Positions 49,936-60,101 of a DNA stretch of 64,000 bases are shown piece by piece; within the stretch, counting starts at the first letter, position 1; each line of letters begins with the position of its first letter. The notes under the pieces are model-generated. The model did not search any database and had not been told where the DNA came from. It worked only from the letters and a program-made list of their open reading frames with translations. This DNA is from JAOXRU01 sp965247735. GTDB taxonomy: Bacteria; Bacteroidota; Bacteroidia; Flavobacteriales; Flavobacteriaceae. The stretch lies in assembly GCA_965247735.1 (NCBI GenBank), contig CBDFHN010000002.1:868001-932000 (forward strand), given 5' to 3'. The translations under genes and the position numbers were made by a program.

Positions 49936-52269
49936 TTAATCAATTAAAATTTCATCAACAAACAACCAAACCCCGCCACCTTCTGGAGTTTCTTTTAAGC
50001 TCTTAGCAGTTACTCTCACATGTGTAGCTTTTACTGCTGAAAAATCAACTACAAAATCTTTTAATTCTGAATCTCCTCTTTTAGCATAAGCTCTTGTAAT
50101 TTTTCCAACTTTTTTATAATTGGTTCCATCTGTAGAAACTTCAACAATAACTGCCGTAGGGAAATAAATACCAGGCCCTTGATTTTCTAATGCCCCAACG
50201 GTAACTTTTGCTATTTCCTCTTCTTTTTCCAAATCAATAACAAGCTGCATGTCTTTTCCTAACCAAGCTTGCCATTGTCCATCATGAAAATTCTTAGTCC
50301 CTCTAAGTGTATTTACCATATTAAAAGCACCTACTCCTTGATAACTATCGCTATATGGAATTTTATAAGATACTTTATGAGCTACAGCTTTATGGAATTG
50401 TATCGTATCTGTAAAAAACCTTCCTACAACTGTATCGTTTTTATACAAAGCTGCTTTTACTACTGTTGTTTCTTTTAAAGTAATAGGAGTCGTGTATTTT
50501 ATCGCTTTATCATCCAAAGGAATGTCTCCCAACACATATCTAATATCAGTATTTGGAAACTCGTTTTGCAGAGTCATACGTACCGATTTATCTTCAATAT
50601 TTCCTTCAATATTGGCTGTAACTAAAAATGCACTCTTTGCATAATTAATTCCTTTATATTCGTAACGTTCAAAAGTATTGATAATTCTAGAAGAAAAATC
50701 TTCCCAATTACGCAACTCCTTTGGTGACCATACCGCTTCTGCAAGTGCAGCAATTCTTGGGTAAATCATATACTGAGAATGCTGATCTGTGGTTACAAAT
50801 TCTGCCCATAAATTAGCCTGTCCTCCTAGTATGTGACTTTTTTGCTTTACAGTCATAGAATCAATTATCGGATCGAACTGGTACACTTTACTCAATGGCG
50901 AATACCCGCCCCAAGCTGCAGGTTCTATATCTTGTGGCCCTTGATAATGATCAAAATAACAGTGTGTTCCTGGTGTCATTACCACATCATGCCCTTGTGC
51001 TGATGCTTTAAATCCAGGTTCTGCCCCTCTCCAACTCATAACGGTTGCATCTGGTGCTAAACCTCCTTCAATAATTTCATCCCATCCTACTAATTTCTTA
51101 CCATGATTATTAATGAATTTCTCCATCCTTTTAACAAAATAACTTTGCAGCTCTTCTACATCATGTAAACCTTCTGTTTGCATTCTTTTTTTACAATGAT
51201 TGCATTTTCCCCAATTGGTTTTAGTAGCTTCATCTCCTCCTATATGAATATACTTAGAAGGAAATATTTCCATTACCTCCGCTAATACATCTTCTAAAAA
51301 CTCAAAAGAGCTTTCTTTACCTGCACAGTATATATCTGTAATTGGCCAAAGTCCTCCAGAAGGTACTCCTACAGATTCCCCATGACAAGACAAATATGGA
51401 TATGCTGCAATAGCACTGGTAACATGAGCTGGCATTTCTATTTCTGGAATAACCTCTACATTATTTGCTGTTGCATAGGCAACAATCTCTTTTAAGTCTT
51501 CTTGTGATAAAAAGCCTCCAAATGTTCCTTTTTCTTCTGGTGAATTATTTTTTCTGGCATTCCAATGTGCATCTTCCTGATCTACCCTCCATGCACCTAC
51601 TTCTGTAAGTTTTGGGTATTTTTTAATTTCTATTCTCCATCCTTGGTCATCTACTAAATGTAAATGCAATACATTCATTTTATGCATTGCAAGTCCATCA
51701 ATAGTTTTCTTTATATATTCTTTATCAAAAAAATGGCGGGACAAATCTAACATTAATCCTCTCCACTCATACCTTGGTTGATCTTCTATAGTTACATTAG
51801 GCACCAACCAACGTACATTTTCTGTTACTAATTCCTTACTTTCTATTGCTGTTGGTAGTAACTGTAATAAAGATTGTATCCCATATAAAAAGCCTCCATT
51901 ATCGGAAGCAACAATTGTAATACTTGTGTCGTTTACCATAAGTTTGTACCCCTCTTTTGGTAAGTTAGGATCCACTACAAGGCTCAATACATTGTTATCT
52001 GCCTTATTATCTGTAACTATAAACTCCCAAGACGCAGCATTCTTAAACTTTAAAATTAATGGAGTAACCACTTCCTTATCTACACCTAATGGAAGTACAA
52101 TTTTAGTAGTGGCATTAAACTCAAAACTTCCTGCTGCTAATGATTGTTTAGCTGGTTTTGGAATAATAGTTATATCAGCTTCCGTAAAAACTTTTTTATC
52201 CTTTGAAGTACATGCTGACAATAGAATTACACATAAACAACTGATTATAAATTTAATTTTTGACTTCAT
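49936..52269 (-). CDS. GH20 beta-N-acetylhexosaminidase lipoprotein with C-terminal discoidin domain
   Basis: The 777-residue protein has a lipobox (LSAC, Cys about residue 20) and an N-terminal GH20b domain. The catalytic barrel shows YEWRGLMLDLSRHFF (about 170), HLHLVDDQGWRIEIKKYP (about 202-219), and YIHIGGDEATKTNW near 342, in which the Asp-Glu pair acts as substrate-assisting Asp and acid Glu. FDHYQGPQD and WSPKE lie downstream. The last about 130 residues are a F5/8 type C-like domain ending GGVWLFVDEILID, nearly the same ending as the GH163 protein. It removes terminal beta-GlcNAc or GalNAc. It is 2 bases upstream of the next GH92 gene. Confidence 0.93.
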   Translation of the reverse strand: MKSKIKFIISCLCVILLSACTSKDKKVFTEADITIIPKPAKQSLAAGSFEFNATTKIVLPLGVDKEVVTPLILKFKNAASWEFIVTDNKADNNVLSLVVDPNLPKEGYKLMVNDTSITIVASDNGGFLYGIQSLLQLLPTAIESKELVTENVRWLVPNVTIEDQPRYEWRGLMLDLSRHFFDKEYIKKTIDGLAMHKMNVLHLHLVDDQGWRIEIKKYPKLTEVGAWRVDQEDAHWNARKNNSPEEKGTFGGFLSQEDLKEIVAYATANNVEVIPEIEMPAHVTSAIAAYPYLSCHGESVGVPSGGLWPITDIYCAGKESSFEFLEDVLAEVMEIFPSKYIHIGGDEATKTNWGKCNHCKKRMQTEGLHDVEELQSYFVKRMEKFINNHGKKLVGWDEIIEGGLAPDATVMSWRGAEPGFKASAQGHDVVMTPGTHCYFDHYQGPQDIEPAAWGGYSPLSKVYQFDPIIDSMTVKQKSHILGGQANLWAEFVTTDQHSQYMIYPRIAALAEAVWSPKELRNWEDFSSRIINTFERYEYKGINYAKSAFLVTANIEGNIEDKSVRMTLQNEFPNTDIRYVLGDIPLDDKAIKYTTPITLKETTVVKAALYKNDTVVGRFFTDTIQFHKAVAHKVSYKIPYSDSYQGVGAFNMVNTLRGTKNFHDGQWQAWLGKDMQLVIDLEKEEEIAKVTVGALENQGPGIYFPTAVIVEVSTDGTNYKKVGKITRAYAKRGDSELKDFVVDFSAVKATHVRVTAKSLKETPEGGGVWLFVDEILID

Positions 52270-52357
52270 TAGATTACTTTCTTTTTGTTATTTAATATTG
52301 CTTGTCTTTTTAATTCTACGTCATTTATTTACAGACAACTAAAAAACTGACATTATT

Positions 52358-54622
52358 TTACTTGTATACTTTTGAGGAACTCATAGTTTTATCTACAACG
52401 CCATTAAATGCTTTATTAGGTGTTGCCCCCATCGTAAAAATCAATTCACCACCATTCATAATTTCTGTATGTTTTATATAAAGCCTGTCTACTGCTTTTC
52501 CATTTAAAACTACTGATTGAATGTATTTGTTTTCTTTAGAATTGGATATTGCTTTAACGGTAAAAGTTTTTCCATTTTCTAAGTCTAGTACTGATTCTTT
52601 AAATAAAGGCGAACCAAAAGCATAAATTCCTTGAGCTGGATTGACTGGATAAAAACCTAAAGCAGAAAAAATATACCAGGACGACATTTGCCCACAATCT
52701 TCATTACCACAATGTCCATTTGGTGTGTTTTTATATTGTCCTTCTGTTATTTTTCTTATTAACTCTTGAGTTTTCCATGGCTTACCAACATAGTTATACA
52801 GATAGCCAACGTGATGGCTTGGCTCATTACCATGTGCATATTGCCCTATCATTCCTGTACTAAATATCGGAAGTTTATCTTCTGGTAAAGGTTTAAGACT
52901 GAACATAGAATCTAATTTTTGTTCAAATCGTTCTTTTCCTCCAACAGTTTTAATTAGTGCTTCAATATTTTGTGGTACAGACCAGAAATATTGCCATGCA
53001 TTACTTTCGCAAAAATATGGAGTGTATTCTTTTGGAATAAATTCCTCAACAAATGTTCCATCTGCAAGCTTTGGTCGCATAAATGAGCTTTTTTCATCAT
53101 ATACATTTTTCCAATTTTCTGATCGTTTTAAGAAATACTGATAATCAGTTGTTTTTCCTAAATCTTTTGCAAATTGAGCCAAACACCAATCATCATAAGC
53201 ATATTCTAATGTTTTTGAAACTGACCAATTTTCATGTTCTTTATCTACAGGTACATATCCAATTTTATCATATACATCAATCTGACGATTAGTATCCATC
53301 GCACTTGCTACGCATGCTTTATACGCCAATTCTACATCAATATTTTTAATTCCCTTAAAATATGCATCTACAACAACCGGAATAGCATGATAACCAATCA
53401 TCATATTTGTTTCATTACCCTGAAGCGACCACACAGGTAACAAGCCCGTTTCTTTATAATGTGCCAATAAGGAATTTACCATATCGGAAACCCTATTTGG
53501 GTGTACAATTGTATATAATGGATGTGCTGCTCTATAAGTATCCCATAATGAAAAGGTATCATATCTATCGTAACCTGTTGCTACCATAGTACTATCATTA
53601 GCCCCTTTGTACTCCCCATTATGATCACTCAGCAAGGTTGGTGCCAACATGGACTGATAGAGCATGGTATAAAAAATACTTTTTTGGTCTATATTATCCG
53701 TTGTTATTTTTATTTTTTGCAACTGATCTTCCCATATATTTTCAGCTTCTTCTTTATAAATATCGAATTTAAAATGAGAAGCTTCTTTTTCTAGAGATTT
53801 ATGAGCTCCAGCAATACTTGCGGTAGACAGTCCTGTTTTTAGCACAATTTGTTCTCCAGCTATAGTACTATAATTTAAAACAATTTTCGTGTTTTTTCCT
53901 GAAACAGGATTTTTAGAAAGGCTATCATTTGTAAACAACTGATAATTATGGAAAGCTTTTGAAAGTTGAATTACAAAATACAAACGTTGGTCTTTTGCCC
54001 AACCTGTTGATTTTCTATACCCTTCAATAATACTATCATTAACTACATTAATATGGGTATCGATAGTACTATCCCAATTAAGAGCATAACCCAAATCGAT
54101 ATGAATTTGAGATAAACTATCTTTTGGAAAAGTATAACGATGAATCCCTGTCCTTGCAGTAGTAGTAAGCTCTGTTTTAATATCATAATCCAATAAATCT
54201 ACAGCATAATACCCTGGAGTTGCTGTTTCCTGTTCATGTGAAAAACTAGAAAAAGGCTTATAATTATTAGCTTTTATTCGTTTTGAGAACTTACTATTGG
54301 TAGGCATTACCAAAATATCGTACAAATCTCCAGCACCTGTACCTGTTAAATGTGTATGAGAAAATCCAGTAATAATAGAGTCTTTGTAAAAATAACCTGC
54401 TATTCTATCCCATCCTGGAATTCCAATATCGGGACTTAGTTGAACCATTCCAAAAGGTACAGTTGCCCCTGGATAGGTGTTTCCAGGACCATCTGTACCT
54501 ATAAAAGGATTGACAAAAGAAGTAAGTTTTACGGTACTCTTTTGCACTTGTTCTTTTTTGGTACTTGTACAAGAACATATTGCTATAGCAATGACTATAA
54601 GCACAAGACTCTTTTTGACCAT
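52358..54622 (-). CDS. GH92 alpha-mannosidase, HGNEPSHH type, lipoprotein
   Basis: The 754-residue protein has a lipobox (CSC near residue 18) and the GH92 start VNPFIGTDGPGNTYPGATVPFG. ESNAWQYFW near 555 and GNEDCGQMSSWYIFSALGFYPV near 665 hold the probable acid and base. The +1 subsite region reads GMIGQYAHGNEPSHH without the adjacent His-Glu seen in the copy at 47594, suggesting a non-alpha-1,2 specificity. Its ATG overlaps the stop of the preceding GHL10-like gene by one base (TAATG), so the two are translationally coupled. Confidence 0.9.
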   Translation of the reverse strand: MVKKSLVLIVIAIAICSCTSTKKEQVQKSTVKLTSFVNPFIGTDGPGNTYPGATVPFGMVQLSPDIGIPGWDRIAGYFYKDSIITGFSHTHLTGTGAGDLYDILVMPTNSKFSKRIKANNYKPFSSFSHEQETATPGYYAVDLLDYDIKTELTTTARTGIHRYTFPKDSLSQIHIDLGYALNWDSTIDTHINVVNDSIIEGYRKSTGWAKDQRLYFVIQLSKAFHNYQLFTNDSLSKNPVSGKNTKIVLNYSTIAGEQIVLKTGLSTASIAGAHKSLEKEASHFKFDIYKEEAENIWEDQLQKIKITTDNIDQKSIFYTMLYQSMLAPTLLSDHNGEYKGANDSTMVATGYDRYDTFSLWDTYRAAHPLYTIVHPNRVSDMVNSLLAHYKETGLLPVWSLQGNETNMMIGYHAIPVVVDAYFKGIKNIDVELAYKACVASAMDTNRQIDVYDKIGYVPVDKEHENWSVSKTLEYAYDDWCLAQFAKDLGKTTDYQYFLKRSENWKNVYDEKSSFMRPKLADGTFVEEFIPKEYTPYFCESNAWQYFWSVPQNIEALIKTVGGKERFEQKLDSMFSLKPLPEDKLPIFSTGMIGQYAHGNEPSHHVGYLYNYVGKPWKTQELIRKITEGQYKNTPNGHCGNEDCGQMSSWYIFSALGFYPVNPAQGIYAFGSPLFKESVLDLENGKTFTVKAISNSKENKYIQSVVLNGKAVDRLYIKHTEIMNGGELIFTMGATPNKAFNGVVDKTMSSSKVYK

Positions 54623-55749
54623 TATTTTTTATTTTGAAAACTTGCTTTTACTTCTTTTATAGCTTTATTATATTCAGGTGTTAATCCTTTACCATCATAA
54701 AAAGTTACTCCTTTTGCACCATTATTTTTCGCCAATAGAATAGCTTCTTTAAGTTCTGCTGTAGACTTAAAAGGAGGTAAATATACTCCTGTATTAATTC
54801 CGATATTTCTTCCTTCTACATCGCTAACACCTTGTGCTGTTGCAAAACCAATCCAATCTACTTCTTCGTTATAAAAACCATGATAAATCATTGGATATAC
54901 CTCATCTATATTCCATTTATCCCAACGTTGACGTACCATATGGTCAGCCATTTCTGGATAAGGAAATACTGCTGCTGTTAATTTTTTATTATTTGCTTTT
55001 ACAATCTTGTAAGCATCGTCTACAATTCGTTTAACACTATTTAAACGAAATTGCTTCCACTCCATATCAATTGCTGTATTATGAGATTCTAATGGGTTTT
55101 TATGGTGAATTTCTTGAAATTGTCTGATACATTCCTCACAATAGCAAAAATCATATTCTGGTAATTCTGTATCCTGAACCAAATTGTATTTTGGCAACAG
55201 CCCTATAGGTAAAAATATATCTGAAAAACGAATATAATCTAAATGCACACTTTCTATACCCTCTACTTTCGCCAAGGCTTCTACTAAACCTAAAATATGA
55301 TTTCTAGATTCTTCTCTATTTGGACATAACCATTGGTAGTAATCAACATAGGGTCTAGTATCAAAACAAGACTTCCCTTCTTTACTTACGGCATACCATT
55401 CTGGATGCTGTAAAGCGATTGAATCTCCTGGACGGTTCATGGTCATTATCCATGCATGTACTTTAAGCCCTTTTTCTTTTGCTATTGGTACAATTCTTTT
55501 TAATAATTCTGGATCAGTTGATGTATTAATTAATACCTCATCAATACCTGCTTCACTATAACCACTAAATTCTTTTGCATACTCTTCGTTAGAACGTTTT
55601 GCATTTGCAGTTGTCCAAACACCAAATTTAAAAGGTTCTTCAGTTATAGTTGTTGTTGCAGCAACCATGCTTTCCTTTTTACTCTCTTTTGTGTTACACG
55701 ATACTAGTCCGAATAGTAAGGTAATACATAAAATTTTAGCTATTTTCAT
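54622..55749 (-). CDS. GHL10/COG1649-like putative glycoside hydrolase lipoprotein
   Basis: The 375-residue protein has a lipobox (LVSC, Cys near residue 19) and a TIM-barrel-like body. GVWTTANAKRSNEEY lies at the start, and VHAWIMTMNRPGDS near 95. GIESVHLDYIRFSDIF near 165-180 carries the LDYIR motif of GHL10 and DUF4015 type barrels, and MIYHGFYNEEVDW and GVTFYDGKGLTPEYN are near the C-terminus. A CYCEECIRQFQ cysteine cluster near 205 is typical of some members. Activity is not established for this group. Its place in an N-glycan locus suggests action on the glycan or on a glycan-linked structure. Confidence 0.7.
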   Translation of the reverse strand: MKIAKILCITLLFGLVSCNTKESKKESMVAATTTITEEPFKFGVWTTANAKRSNEEYAKEFSGYSEAGIDEVLINTSTDPELLKRIVPIAKEKGLKVHAWIMTMNRPGDSIALQHPEWYAVSKEGKSCFDTRPYVDYYQWLCPNREESRNHILGLVEALAKVEGIESVHLDYIRFSDIFLPIGLLPKYNLVQDTELPEYDFCYCEECIRQFQEIHHKNPLESHNTAIDMEWKQFRLNSVKRIVDDAYKIVKANNKKLTAAVFPYPEMADHMVRQRWDKWNIDEVYPMIYHGFYNEEVDWIGFATAQGVSDVEGRNIGINTGVYLPPFKSTAELKEAILLAKNNGAKGVTFYDGKGLTPEYNKAIKEVKASFQNKK

Positions 55750-55831
55750 TAGTTAGTTTTTGTTTTTAATTAAAGAATAAAATATCCAAATCAATTTTCT
55801 TTAAGAATATTAACTGGATACATTATTAGCG

Positions 55832-56899
55832 TTAGTCCGTTGTTATGAGTTTTCCATCCTCAGTGATTATCAATTCTTTCCCTGAAAATGGGCTCTTTGC
55901 TGAAATATTCCAGCCTGTTTTATGGTTATCTAAATTGAATTTTATTGTTTTACTATCAATAACTAATGGTTTACTTGCTAAAGAACTTATTGATGTTATC
56001 CATTTTTTATGCTTACTATAGTTTGTTTTTTGAGCTCTATACATTTCAAAAAGCTTCCATTTTATCTGTTCCTCTTTTGGTATTTCATATGTGGTTTCAC
56101 CAGATTGTTTTGATGAAAAATATACATATCCCCATTTTTCAGGAAGATGAATATTGATTACGCCTATTGGAGACCAAACCCAATTGTACTCTCTTAAAAA
56201 TTTGCCATCTTTTCCCTTTTTTCGATAGTATTTTCCATTAATAACATCATGATCCCAGTTTACTCTAGAAAAATTAATTCTCCAAAACTTGTCTTTTGGC
56301 ACCACATCGTGAAAATAAGACTCCCTAAAAACCTTAAATGGTATGGCTATTTCCATAATCCATTCCTTATCAACATCAGCAGCATTATTTAATGTTCCAT
56401 TAACGGTAATTGCAGATTTTAAACCTGTAGCATTCCAATCATTTAACACAGGTGATTTTAGCTCTCTATAAGGTTTAGTTACATATAAATCCCAAACGGT
56501 ATTTAATGCATTAATTTCCATTTCATAATAAGTGTGCCCATCCCCATCTGGATCTACAAAAATTTCAAAATCGTTATTGTAAAATATGATGGTATCTTTT
56601 TGCTTCAGATTACCCCATACGTGAGGTTCTTCCATTTTAGCCAGAATATAATAATATTCATCATCCCAAAGCATTTTTACTTGAGTCTTGTATTTTGGAG
56701 CTTTATCGCCTTCAATATCTATAAAATCGGCACTCCAAGCTACAGCATCCCAGGCTTTATCATCTGGTTTTCCATCTACAACAATACTAGCTGTAGTTTT
56801 ATAAGCTGTATAACTACTAGGTATTATTTCTTTTTTAGACTGTGCACAACTAGCTATTGTAACACATCCCAAAATAATACATAATCCTTTTAATTTCAT
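55832..56899 (-). CDS. CBM9-like carbohydrate-binding lipoprotein
   Basis: The ATG at 56899 starts MKLKGLCIILGCVTIASCAQ, a lipoprotein signal with the SC lipobox at about residue 18; an ATG two codons upstream is possible. VVDGKPDDKAWDAVAW (about residues 40-55), a DDEYYYILAKMEEPHVWG segment, NNDFEIFVDPDGDGHTYYE (about 107-125) and AIPFKVF mark the CBM9/DOMON-like beta-sandwich. The remaining about 150 residues are unassigned. It may hold glycan at the cell surface or act with the GHL10-like protein. The gap of 271 bases upstream contains direct repeats. Confidence 0.78.
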   Translation of the reverse strand: MKLKGLCIILGCVTIASCAQSKKEIIPSSYTAYKTTASIVVDGKPDDKAWDAVAWSADFIDIEGDKAPKYKTQVKMLWDDEYYYILAKMEEPHVWGNLKQKDTIIFYNNDFEIFVDPDGDGHTYYEMEINALNTVWDLYVTKPYRELKSPVLNDWNATGLKSAITVNGTLNNAADVDKEWIMEIAIPFKVFRESYFHDVVPKDKFWRINFSRVNWDHDVINGKYYRKKGKDGKFLREYNWVWSPIGVINIHLPEKWGYVYFSSKQSGETTYEIPKEEQIKWKLFEMYRAQKTNYSKHKKWITSISSLASKPLVIDSKTIKFNLDNHKTGWNISAKSPFSGKELIITEDGKLITTD

Positions 56900-57014
56900 C
56901 AACATGGCTTTTACTATTGCTTATTTTTTATCTGTGTTTACTCGATTCATCGTTTATTTGTTTAACCTTGTAATCGTTTTTTCCTTTCATTTAATACTCC
57001 AAACTTATTCCTTT

Positions 57015-57130
57015 AAATGTGTAATCGTACATTTGTTGAACTGTGTAATCGTTAATTTCTGCTTCACTTTTACTTAAAACTAATAATTAAACAATCAATC
57101 AAATGTCTAATCATTTATTTGTTGAATTGT
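57015..57130. repeat. Diverged direct repeat upstream of the CBM9-like gene
   Basis: A 30-base unit at 57015-57044 recurs at 57101-57130 with 25 identical positions (AAATGT.TAATC.T..ATTTGTTGAA.TGT), 86 bases apart. A related piece (TTTATTTGTTTAACCTTGTAATCGTT) lies at 56953-56978. They fill most of the non-coding gap between the GH130 and CBM9-like genes. Confidence 0.6.
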
Positions 57131-57170
57131 TTTTTAGCTTCTTAACTCCATAACCCCTTAACTTATTTTA

Positions 57171-58136
57171 CTACAAACTATTCTCCATTGTAAATTTTAC
57201 AACCTCACTTATTTTCCCAAAACATAAGGCTACAACAGTATCTGCGGCACCATAATATATAGCTAATTTATCTTCTTCTATATCATGTAATGCTGCACAT
57301 GGGAAAACTACATTAGGTACATCACCTACTTGCTCATAATTTACTGCTGGTCCTAATAAATAATCTCTGGTTCTATATTTTACTTTATCAGGAGCATTCT
57401 CTTCCATAATTGCTGCTCCCATGGCATATCTAAATCCGTTGCAGGTATTAATTACACCATGGTAAATCATTAACCATCCCTCACTAGTAAGAATAGGAAT
57501 TGGCCCTGCGCCAATTTTGGTACATTGCCAAGCACTTTCCTCAAAAGGAGTGGCCTTCATTACACAACGGTGTTCTCCCCAATACTTCATATCGGGACTA
57601 TAACTTATATAAATATCACCAAAAGGTGTATGTCCATTATCGCTAGGGCGACTTAACATTGCATACTTACCATTTATTTTCTGAGGAAACAATACTCCAT
57701 TTCTATTAAAAGGAAGAAAAGCATTTTCACATTGAAAAAATTCCTTAAAATCATAAGTATATGCAATTCCTATTGTAGGCCCATGATAACCGTTACACCA
57801 TGTAATCCAGTAGCGATCTTCAATAAACACCACTCTAGGGTCGTATTTATAATCAGAAGCTATCATTTGGGTATTTCCTTCCTGCATTACAATAGGATCA
57901 TGATTAATGTCCCAATTGATACCATCTTTACTAAAACCAGCAAAAATATTCATTTGTACCGCCTTATTATCACATCTAAAAACACCTGCAAAACCATCTT
58001 CAAAGGGCACTACAGCACTGTTAAAAATACTATTAGATGACGGAATATCGTACCTGTTTATTATTGGATTTTCTGTATATCTCCAAATAACATCATTACT
58101 ACCTTCTGGTTTATCTTGCCAAGGAATACTACTCAT
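57171..58136 (-). CDS. GH130 beta-mannoside phosphorylase-like protein
   Basis: The 321-residue protein lacks a signal peptide, so it is cytoplasmic. The five-bladed propeller motifs are visible: NSIFNSAVVPFEDGFAGVFR near 35, DYKYDPRVVFIEDRYWITW (about 93-111) with the Asp that acts as general acid in GH130, FEESAWQCTKIGAGPIPI near 200, and WLMIYHGV near 222. The closest characterised group is GH130_2, which phosphorolyses Man-beta-1,4-GlcNAc to mannose-1-phosphate and GlcNAc. This would be the last step on the N-glycan core after GH92 trimming. A Na+ symporter gene lies just upstream. Confidence 0.85.
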   Translation of the reverse strand: MSSIPWQDKPEGSNDVIWRYTENPIINRYDIPSSNSIFNSAVVPFEDGFAGVFRCDNKAVQMNIFAGFSKDGINWDINHDPIVMQEGNTQMIASDYKYDPRVVFIEDRYWITWCNGYHGPTIGIAYTYDFKEFFQCENAFLPFNRNGVLFPQKINGKYAMLSRPSDNGHTPFGDIYISYSPDMKYWGEHRCVMKATPFEESAWQCTKIGAGPIPILTSEGWLMIYHGVINTCNGFRYAMGAAIMEENAPDKVKYRTRDYLLGPAVNYEQVGDVPNVVFPCAALHDIEEDKLAIYYGAADTVVALCFGKISEVVKFTMENSL

Positions 58137-58211
58137 TTATTATTTTTTATAACTGTTTATTTGTTTTACTACTCAATTATTTTGCTTATTCTACATTGAA
58201 AAAAAATGCCT

Positions 58212-60089
58212 TTAATCTTCTATTTTACGAACCTTATCTAACCATGTAAATTTAAGAATTACCGAAGTAACAGCAAATACTCCCAATGCAATTAACATTT
58301 TTGGATAATCTCGTATTAGCAAATAAATTGGTAACACAATCATACTTGATTGCCAGATGATACCTATCCCACAATTCATCATATCGAACCAAAAATCTTT
58401 ATTTTTCTCTTCAGTCTTATCATCTTTTTGCAACTCTAAAAGCACAGGTTTCCAAAAACCCCATGGTTTTACTGTACTATAAAAACTTTTTAGGACTTTA
58501 ATATCTGTTGGTCGAGTTAATAATGTTCCCAAAAACGACCCTAATAAAGACACCGTAAAAATAATTGGAAAAAGATAAATAGCATGCATATGACTTAAAT
58601 CATATAACAGACTTCCTGCTTCAAAACTTTCTTTATGTCCATCCATAAAAAATTGTAATGTTGCAATAATTAATCCTGACAGCATTCCCCAAAAATATCC
58701 CCATCCATTAAAACGCCACCAAATCCATTTCAAAAAATTTGACGCTACATATCCTCCAAATAAAGAACTTGTAATCCATAAGGTAATGGAATTAATCGAA
58801 TCGGTAAAAAAGCCCATAACTACTCCTAGGCCTACAACAATAAATGACGCAATATGACTTGCTTTTATATAATGTTTATCTGATGCTTTTGGTTTAAAAT
58901 GCTTTTTATAAATATCGTTTACAATATAGGCGGGTCCAGAATTTACAAAAGCAGAAAAAGTAGACATAAATGCAGCTAACAATCCTGCCAACAGCAATCC
59001 TTTAATCCCTACAGGAACATGAAAATTAATAACTTTAGCTAGTAACAGCTCTAAATGTCCTCCATTTAAATTAGGATCGGCATTCATTTCTGGTGCAATA
59101 AATACCAATGCTAAAACTACAATACCAGTAATCAATAAATATCTAGGAATAAATAAGATTAAGTTTGTAAAACCGCTCATATAGGCTGCTTCTTTTACAG
59201 AACGTGTTGAAAGTACCCGTTGTAAATCGTAACTAGGAACAGGGCCTGCAATACTTGCAAAAAAACCTTTAAACAAGCTCATCCCAATAAGCGCTCCAAA
59301 CATTTTATAACCTTCTGTTTCCACAAGAGCATTAAAAGCACTGTATTGCTCACTCCAATGGGTATCTAATTCCCAACCAAAAAACATGTTTTTCCATTCC
59401 GTGGAAATTACCGCTTCTAACTGCACATCCGTAATTGCCGTAAATGCATAGATAGCTACTAAAATACCAGCAATGACCATAATTCCATATTGTAAAACTT
59501 CAGTTGCTACAACAGAGAACATCCCTCCTTTTATGGTATATATTGTGGTTAAAAATATTATTAATAATGCATAGGACTGCTCTGATGTTAACCAGACTGA
59601 AGTCCCTATTTCTAAAGCTAGATCCCAAGGAAGAATTACGGTCAGAAACTTTCCTACACCCACAAAAAAGTATGCAATAAAACCAACTGCTGAAATAATG
59701 GCAAAAATTGCAACCACCAAATGTGATGCTCTTCCTGATTTATCATCTCCGAATCTTGTGGTAATCCATTCTGAACCTGTCATTATATTCGACCTACGGA
59801 TCCAAACAGCTAAAAACATCATGATAAAAACTTGATTCCACACTGGCCACAACCACATAAACATAAAGCTCTTTACTCCATAGAGGAAAAGAATACCTAC
59901 CATCCACGCAGTACCAGAAACATCAAACATTCCTGACCCGTTACTCAATCCAAGAAAATACCACTTGATGTTGTTTCCTCCTAAAAAGTACGATTTTAAA
60001 CCTTTAGAGGCTTTTTTGGATACCCAAATTCCAACAAATAGGGTTAATAACACATATATTGCTATTATTGATATATCAATTACATCCAT
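58212..60089 (-). CDS. Sodium:solute symporter (SSS family)
   Basis: The 625-residue protein has about 14 hydrophobic segments and the SSS-type core. DFSIIAI-like TM1, FLGGNNIKWYFLGLSNGSGMFDVSGTAW (about 37-64), TIKGGMFSVVATEVLQYGIMV near 195, and GLLLAGLLAAFMSTFSAFVNSGPAYIVNDIY near 375 are present. The family imports sugars, amino acids or other solutes with Na+. Here it probably takes up a mono- or disaccharide from the periplasm for the adjacent cytoplasmic GH130. Substrate is inferred from context only. Confidence 0.9.
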   Translation of the reverse strand: MDVIDISIIAIYVLLTLFVGIWVSKKASKGLKSYFLGGNNIKWYFLGLSNGSGMFDVSGTAWMVGILFLYGVKSFMFMWLWPVWNQVFIMMFLAVWIRRSNIMTGSEWITTRFGDDKSGRASHLVVAIFAIISAVGFIAYFFVGVGKFLTVILPWDLALEIGTSVWLTSEQSYALLIIFLTTIYTIKGGMFSVVATEVLQYGIMVIAGILVAIYAFTAITDVQLEAVISTEWKNMFFGWELDTHWSEQYSAFNALVETEGYKMFGALIGMSLFKGFFASIAGPVPSYDLQRVLSTRSVKEAAYMSGFTNLILFIPRYLLITGIVVLALVFIAPEMNADPNLNGGHLELLLAKVINFHVPVGIKGLLLAGLLAAFMSTFSAFVNSGPAYIVNDIYKKHFKPKASDKHYIKASHIASFIVVGLGVVMGFFTDSINSITLWITSSLFGGYVASNFLKWIWWRFNGWGYFWGMLSGLIIATLQFFMDGHKESFEAGSLLYDLSHMHAIYLFPIIFTVSLLGSFLGTLLTRPTDIKVLKSFYSTVKPWGFWKPVLLELQKDDKTEEKNKDFWFDMMNCGIGIIWQSSMIVLPIYLLIRDYPKMLIALGVFAVTSVILKFTWLDKVRKIED

Positions 60090-60101
60090 CTATCTTGTCT
60101 T

